Positions 60,119 to 64,000 of a stretch of DNA of 64,000 bases are shown one piece after another. The first letter of the stretch is position 1. The number at the start of each line of letters is the position of its first letter. Where the stretch lies: the NCBI GenBank assembly GCA_001898625.1, contig MKUP01000023.1, positions 186,001 through 250,000 on the forward strand, written 5' to 3'. This DNA is from Burkholderiales bacterium 67-32 (GTDB lineage: Bacteria; Pseudomonadota; Gammaproteobacteria; Burkholderiales; Burkholderiaceae_B). Both the position numbers and the translations under genes were made by a program. The notes beneath the pieces were generated by a model. That model was not told the DNA's origin. It ran no database searches and saw nothing but the letters and a program-made list of their open reading frames with translations.

Positions 60119-60445
60119 TCAGGGCTTCAGCGTCAGGATCCACTGAGCCAGTTTGCGCGCCTCGTCGTCGCTGACGGCGTTCTGGGCGGGCATGGGAATG
60201 GCGCCCCACTTGCGGAAGCTGCCCTTGCGGATGGAGGCGACCAGCTTGTCGGCCGCTTCGGCGTCCGAGGCATAGCGCTCCGCCACGCTCTGGTAGGCGG
60301 GGCCGACGCGTTTGGCGGCAACGTCGTGACAGGCCATGCAGTTCTTGGCCTTGGCGAGATCGAGTCCGGTGGTCTGCGCTCCTGCGGTCGTGTGGAGGGC
60401 GGCCAGGGCCACCCATGCGCCCAGGCTGAGGGAACGAATGGACAT
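60119..60445 (-). CDS. Class I c-type cytochrome
   Basis: A 108-residue periplasmic cytochrome. A signal peptide (MSIRSLSLGAWVALAALH) is followed by the heme motif CMACH at residues 36-40, VGPAYQSVAERY, and the axial Met in IPMPAQNAVSDDEARKLAQWIL. It resembles cytochrome c551/c552. It lies alone, 103 nt before msrA. Confidence 0.92.
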   Translation of the reverse strand: MSIRSLSLGAWVALAALHTTAGAQTTGLDLAKAKNCMACHDVAAKRVGPAYQSVAERYASDAEAADKLVASIRKGSFRKWGAIPMPAQNAVSDDEARKLAQWILTLKP

Positions 60446-60650
60446 GAAGGATTCTCCGTTGAATGCCGCGCGAAGTGCGTATTTTTCGACGGGGCAGTAT
60501 ATACAACCGAATTCGGCGTACCCGGGATTCGGGACCGCCTGCGTCGATCTGTCACAGGGGGTTGGGACAAGGGGCGTTATGATCGCCACTGTTCGACAGA
60601 CACCGTGGCCGGGCAGGCGCCCGGCCTTTCCTTGAAAGGCGCGCGCAAAC

Positions 60651-61433
60651 ATGTTGGTTCACCCGCAGTTTTCTCCCATCGCGTTCGAGATCGGACCCCT
60701 GGCGGTGCGTTGGTATGGCCTCATGTACCTGGTCGCGTTCCTCCTGGCCTGGACCCTGGGCCGCTGGCGCATCCGCCACGGCAAGACCGCGCTAACGACG
60801 CGCGACCTGGACGACCTCCTGTTCTACAGCGTGCTGGGTGTCGTGCTCGGCGGGCGCCTGGGCTATGTGCTGTTCTACAAGCCGGCCTATTACCTGGCGC
60901 ATCCGCTGGAGATCCTCGCGGTCTGGCATGGCGGCATGTCGTTCCACGGAGGATTGCTGGGTGTGCTGCTGGTCATGGCGCTGTTTGCGCGGCGCCGTGG
61001 GTTCCGTTTCCTGCAGGTGGGCGATTTCGTCGCGACGTTGGTACCGCTGGGGTTGGCGGCGGGGCGCCTGGGCAATTTCATCAACGGCGAGTTGTGGGGA
61101 CGGGCGACGACCGTGCCGTGGGGCATGGTGTTCCCGCAGGCGGGCGACGGTGTCGCGCGCCATCCCTCGCAGTTGTATGAGGTGGGCCTGGAAGGCTTGG
61201 CCCTGTTCGCGTTGGTCTGGCTGTTCGCCAGCAAACCCCGGCCGGTGGGCCAGGTCAGCGGCGTCTTTCTGATGGGCTACGGATTCTTCCGCTTCATGGT
61301 GGAATACACCCGGGAGCCGGACAGCTTCCTGGGCATCCTGGCGGGAGGGTTGAGCATGGGGCAGTGGCTATCGCTGCCCATGGTGCTGGTGGGGCTTGCG
61401 CTGTTCGTTTGGGCGCGCCGGCCGGCGGCCTGA
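60651..61433 (+). CDS. lgt: Prolipoprotein diacylglyceryl transferase Lgt
   Basis: A 260-residue inner membrane enzyme that lipidates the lipobox Cys of lipoproteins (such as those at 29457 and 42947). The Lgt signature is [14 protein letters not shown] near residue 137; HGG of [10 protein letters not shown] and the C-terminal [13 protein letters not shown] complete it. The leader contains two overlapping hairpins (60607-60626 and 60624-60640), the second holding the AAGG ribosome site. Confidence 0.96.
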   Translation: MLVHPQFSPIAFEIGPLAVRWYGLMYLVAFLLAWTLGRWRIRHGKTALTTRDLDDLLFYSVLGVVLGGRLGYVLFYKPAYYLAHPLEILAVWHGGMSFHGGLLGVLLVMALFARRRGFRFLQVGDFVATLVPLGLAAGRLGNFINGELWGRATTVPWGMVFPQAGDGVARHPSQLYEVGLEGLALFALVWLFASKPRPVGQVSGVFLMGYGFFRFMVEYTREPDSFLGILAGGLSMGQWLSLPMVLVGLALFVWARRPAA

Positions 61434-61464
61434 GCCGCGCGGCCGGCCCGCATGGCCTGTCGGC

Positions 61465-62205
61465 CTATTGCAGATAGACCGTGCCGCGCACCGATACCGA
61501 CACCGACGACTTGCCGCCTTCCAGCGGCAGGTCGGCCGCCTTGGCTTCCATGGCGGGAGCCGCCATCGCGTAGGCGCGCGGCATGGGCGTGACCGTGCCG
61601 CTGCCGCTCAGGTCCAGCTGCTTGACCGCATAGCCCGAGAATCCGAATGCCTTGGCGGCCTGGGTCGCCCGCGTGGTGAAGGCCTTGGCCGCTTCGGCCA
61701 GCAGGCGCTGTTCCTCGGCCTCGCGCGCCTCGCGCGACAGCGAGAACGACACGTTCGAGACCGCCATCTGGCGGCTCAGTTCGCCGGCCAGCTTGGAGGC
61801 GGCGCCGAAGTCCTTGGACTCCAGGATCAGTTCCGCGCGTCCGCGCCACGTGGTGATACGGCCGTTGCGGTCGGTGTTGGCCCAGACGTTGTAGTTGCCG
61901 CTGCGCGCGGTGACCGCGGTGTTGCGCTTGGCCTCGGCCAGCGTGGCCTCGAGCAACTGGTTGAGCTGCTGCGACAGCTTGGCCTGGTCATTGCCCTCGA
62001 TCTCGTTGGCGAGCGTGATGGTCACCTTGTCCTGCGCCACTTCCGAGGTGGCGGCGGCCGACAGCGACAGCGTCGGCCGGTCGGGCTTGGCGGCGTCCGG
62101 CGCGGCCTGGGCGACGGCGATGGACGACATCGCGGCCGAGACGGCCAGTGCCGCGCCGCACAGGGCGCGGCGCATCGTGGGAGCGAGGGTGGGGCGGTAA
62201 GCCAT
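61465..62205 (-). CDS. SIMPL (DUF541) domain periplasmic protein
   Basis: A 246-residue exported protein. The signal peptide ends near VAQAAP. The SIMPL domain starts with RPTLSLSAAATSEVAQDKVT and has LSREAREAEEQRLLAEAAKAFTTRA mid-sequence, like YggE. Relatives affect oxidative stress and copper or membrane biology, with no defined chemistry. Confidence 0.88.
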   Translation of the reverse strand: MAYRPTLAPTMRRALCGAALAVSAAMSSIAVAQAAPDAAKPDRPTLSLSAAATSEVAQDKVTITLANEIEGNDQAKLSQQLNQLLEATLAEAKRNTAVTARSGNYNVWANTDRNGRITTWRGRAELILESKDFGAASKLAGELSRQMAVSNVSFSLSREAREAEEQRLLAEAAKAFTTRATQAAKAFGFSGYAVKQLDLSGSGTVTPMPRAYAMAAPAMEAKAADLPLEGGKSSVSVSVRGTVYLQ

Positions 62206-62274
62206 GGTGTGAGTCCTTGTTCTGATTGATGGAAGGGCTGACCCCGTGCACCGCGACCCGGACCGCGGCGCTCG

Positions 62275-63096
62275 TCAGGCCCCCGTCAGCGCGGTGACAG
62301 CCTTGTATAGCATATAGGCCGCCAGCAGCATCAACAGGTAGGCGAAGATGCGTTTCAGCGAACGCACCGGCAGCTTGTGCGCGGTATGGGCACCCACCGG
62401 TGCCAGCAGCACGCTGGAAACGATCAACACGATCAGCCCCGGCCAATAGACATACCCGAGCATGCCGGGTTGCCCGCTGGGATGCTGCATGCCTGACCAG
62501 ATGTAACCCGCGGTATTGGCCAGCGCGATGGGAAAACCCAGCGCGGCCGAGGTGGCCACGGCGTTGTGCAACGGGACGTTGCACCAGGTCATGAAAGGGA
62601 CGGAAACAAAGCCGCCGCCGGCACCGACCAGTCCGGACAGGAAACCGACGCCGGTCCCCGCCGCCGAGGTGCCCAGCGTACCCGGCATCTGGCGGCTGGG
62701 CTTGGGCTTCTTGTCGAGCAGCATCTGGATGGCCGAATACCCCACGAACACCGCGAACACCAGCGCCAGCCATCCGGTCTTCAGCGTCGAGAACACCGCC
62801 CCGCCGGCAAGCAGTCCGCCGATCACCAACCCCGGCGCGAAGCGCGCCACGATCTCCCACCGCACCGCGCCGCGCTTGTGGTGCGCGCGCACGCTGGAAA
62901 TCGACGTAAACAGAATGGACGCCATCGACGTCGCGATCGCCGCATGCACCACCAGTTCAGGCGGCAGGCGCTGCCAGGTGAACAGCATGGTCAGGAAGGG
63001 CACCATGATCATGCCCCCGCCTATGCCGAGCAGCCCCGCGGCAAAGCCGGTGCAGGCCCCAAGTACGAGCAAGGCAACGATAAACAATGGATCCAT
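62275..63096 (-). CDS. TSUP family (TauE/SafE) membrane transporter
   Basis: A 273-residue membrane protein with about eight helices in two repeats: CTGFAAGLLGIGGGMIMVPF at the start and GTGVGFLSGLVGAGGGFVSVPF in the second half, each with the G-G-G-x-x-x-V-P-F signature of the sulfite exporter family. Substrate could be sulfite or organosulfonates. It is on the same strand as the SIMPL gene. Confidence 0.9.
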   Translation of the reverse strand: MDPLFIVALLVLGACTGFAAGLLGIGGGMIMVPFLTMLFTWQRLPPELVVHAAIATSMASILFTSISSVRAHHKRGAVRWEIVARFAPGLVIGGLLAGGAVFSTLKTGWLALVFAVFVGYSAIQMLLDKKPKPSRQMPGTLGTSAAGTGVGFLSGLVGAGGGFVSVPFMTWCNVPLHNAVATSAALGFPIALANTAGYIWSGMQHPSGQPGMLGYVYWPGLIVLIVSSVLLAPVGAHTAHKLPVRSLKRIFAYLLMLLAAYMLYKAVTALTGA

Positions 63097-63226
63097 GTTG
63101 AAGTCTTGACGATAGTTGGTAAATCGGTGGACGCGTCCCTTCTCCCCAAGACGCATCCTTCGTTCTAGTTCTAGCACCGAAAAAAACTACCTCGGCAACA
63201 CCCCCCCGCCCCATCCAGGGCACAGC

Positions 63227-63291
63227 GGATCCGGCTCCGCCGGTCCGCCAGTGCCGCCCCCTGGGGGGCGCGCGAAGCGCGTAGGGGGGGG
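63227..63291. repeat. Dispersed GC-rich repeat, copy 3
   Basis: GCGGATCCGGCTCCGCCGGT, CCGCCAGTGCCGCCCCCTGG and GCGCGAAGCGCGTAGGGGGG blocks form the shortest copy of the family found at 39101-39352 and 54744-54890. It lies between the TSUP gene and the 6S RNA terminator. The rest of 63097-63226 has nothing I can assign. Confidence 0.8.
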
Positions 63292-63293
63292 TC

Positions 63294-63327
63294 AAAAAAA
63301 AACCGGAGCATAGCGTATATGCTCCGG
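63294..63327 (-). terminator. Intrinsic terminator downstream of 6S RNA
   Basis: On the minus strand CCGGAGCATA-N5-TATGCTCCGG (arms 63303-63312 and 63318-63327) is followed by nine T. It ends the zapA-6S RNA transcript. Confidence 0.93.
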
Positions 63328-63335
63328 GTCGGATA

Positions 63336-63513
63336 GGATCCCCGCCTGTGTCGCTAGGCCGGCATCTTGAACCGGGGTTCAAGGTGGTCGCGGTCAGCCG
63401 CGCTTCGGGTTCGTCTGACGGAGAGACGATCACACCCGCGGGCAATTTCCACAACCTCATGCCATAAGCATGGGTCCAAGAAATATAAGGCCAAACACGA
63501 GCACGGCAGGGAA
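63336..63513 (-). ncRNA. ssrS: 6S RNA
   Basis: The minus strand downstream of zapA carries the conserved 3' block ACCTTGAACC-CC-GGTTCAAGA (63363-63386), which matches the classic 6S hairpin. CCCTGCC (63505-63511) can pair with GGCGGGG (63340-63346) as the closing stem, and GCCTTATATTTC recalls the 5' bulge side of E. coli 6S. The position after zapA is the usual one in proteobacteria. TATGAT at 63519-63524 fits a -10 box. The length of about 178 nt is normal. 6S RNA binds sigma-70 RNA polymerase in stationary phase. Ends are approximate. Confidence 0.85.
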
Positions 63514-63567
63514 AGCTGATCATACGCGTTTGTGCCGCACAGAAAAGTACCGCACAAACATCAAAAC

Positions 63568-63870
63568 CTAAAATAACTTCTCTTGGGCCCCCAGGGCTGC
63601 ATCGACCATGCGATGCATGTCCTCGATTTTACGCTTGTAGTCGCCGACTGCAAGTCGTGAGTCGGGAGAATTCGCATTCATCAACTCGGCGGCCAATTGC
63701 AATGCCGCCATCACCGCGATGCGCTCGGTGCCCGCCACCTTGCCGCCGGCCTTGATGCGCTGCATGGCCCGATCGACCATCGTCGCCGCAGTCAGCAGCG
63801 CTTCCTTTTCCGAGGGTTCGCAGGCCAGCGGATAATCCTTGCCGAGGATCGTGACGTCAAGACGTTCCAT
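63568..63870 (-). CDS. zapA: Cell division protein ZapA
   Basis: A 100-residue FtsZ-associated protein. MERLDVTILGKDYPLACEPSEKEAL and MVDRAMQRIKAGGKVAGTERIAVMAALQLA (core) match ZapA, followed by the coiled-coil DYKRKIEDMHRMVDAAL. It overlaps the upstream gene by 14 nt. The 6S RNA follows. Confidence 0.93.
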   Translation of the reverse strand: MERLDVTILGKDYPLACEPSEKEALLTAATMVDRAMQRIKAGGKVAGTERIAVMAALQLAAELMNANSPDSRLAVGDYKRKIEDMHRMVDAALGAQEKLF

Positions 63871-64000
63871 ATAGACTCCGAGCGCCCGGGTCGGCGCCTT
63901 CTGATCCAGGGGAGGAAGCGTTGTCCGGTGCATCGGCGTCGCCCTCGACTTCCTCGGCGGGCTCTTCACCGCCGGGCAGGCGCGCCAGCACGCCCTCGAC
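63857..64000 (-). CDS. Partial gene upstream of zapA (ZapB/TIGR02449-like, C-terminus only)
   Basis: The last 47 residues of a protein that runs off the right edge. It ends VEGVLARLPGGEEPAEEVEG followed by an acidic, low-complexity tail and a stop 14 nt inside zapA. The LARLPG motif with an acidic tail and the position before zapA fit the small coiled-coil proteins annotated there in betaproteobacteria. Function is not visible from this fragment. Confidence 0.55.
   Translation of the reverse strand, partial: VEGVLARLPGGEEPAEEVEGDADAPDNASSPGSEGADPGARSLYGTS

Noticed and set aside
63097-63567. A small protein gene in the gap between the TSUP gene and zapA
   Set aside because: Frames there overlap the repeat, the terminator and the conserved 6S RNA blocks, and none has a ribosome site or recognisable domain.

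Overview
The window is very GC-rich, densely coded DNA from a betaproteobacterium. Gene content points to Alcaligenaceae of the Bordetella/Achromobacter type. It has seven Bug/TctC periplasmic receptor genes but only one TctAB permease pair. It also has a zapA-6S RNA junction, a Cys-type respiratory formate dehydrogenase cluster, and families of GC-rich dispersed inverted repeats in intergenic gaps. The genus assignment is inference from gene content, not a database match.

Layout. 0-7 kb: two divergent arms, each starting with a Bug receptor and carrying paralogous amidohydrolases. They also encode a 4,5-dihydroxyphthalate decarboxylase-like protein, an RraA/LigK-type aldolase and a LigJ-type 4-oxalomesaconate hydratase, which looks like the lower end of a protocatechuate 4,5-cleavage-type route without its ring-cleavage enzymes. 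7-10.3 kb: tolC, an isoaspartate methyltransferase homologue, a small monooxygenase-like protein and thiD. 10.3-12.3 kb: a type IV AbiE-like toxin-antitoxin module behind two perfect 23-bp inverted repeats, with its toxin tail interlocked with the tail of a LysR gene. 13.4-22.4 kb: a LysR-linked operon with two Bug receptors, a mandelate-racemase-like enolase, a UbiD decarboxylase, an FMN hydroxyacid oxidase, an aldehyde dehydrogenase and a ThDP decarboxylase; the enzyme set has the logic of the mandelate pathway. 22.4-25.7 kb: thiG and thiC, the latter behind a TPP riboswitch, separated by a 259-bp element with perfect 43-bp inverted ends.

25.8-34.3 kb: a GntR-controlled Bug/deacetylase/SDR operon with ATCGATAAA operators, a poly-Gly lipoprotein, a LuxR-type regulator, and a LysR/Bug/isochorismatase set. 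34.4-36.5 kb: a Fur-boxed TonB siderophore receptor. 36.6-54.7 kb: a metal/formate island. It holds tupBCA (tungstate uptake), a ModE-HTH/binding-domain regulator, fdhD, formate dehydrogenase genes with small exported proteins, a TorD chaperone, a large polyferredoxin, DUF3306/DUF3305, mrp and mobA-moeA-mobB. The tup and fdh leaders share a nearly identical 20-bp palindromic motif, which suggests one regulon for tungstate uptake and formate oxidation.

54.7-64 kb: a glxR-like dehydrogenase, tctBA, a small LuxR-type HTH protein, another Bug receptor, msrA, a cytochrome c, lgt, a SIMPL-domain protein, a TSUP transporter, a 6S RNA with terminator, zapA and the end of the gene upstream of zapA. 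I saw no tRNA, rRNA, CRISPR array, transposase or phage gene. All calls are from reading the sequence; none was checked against a database.
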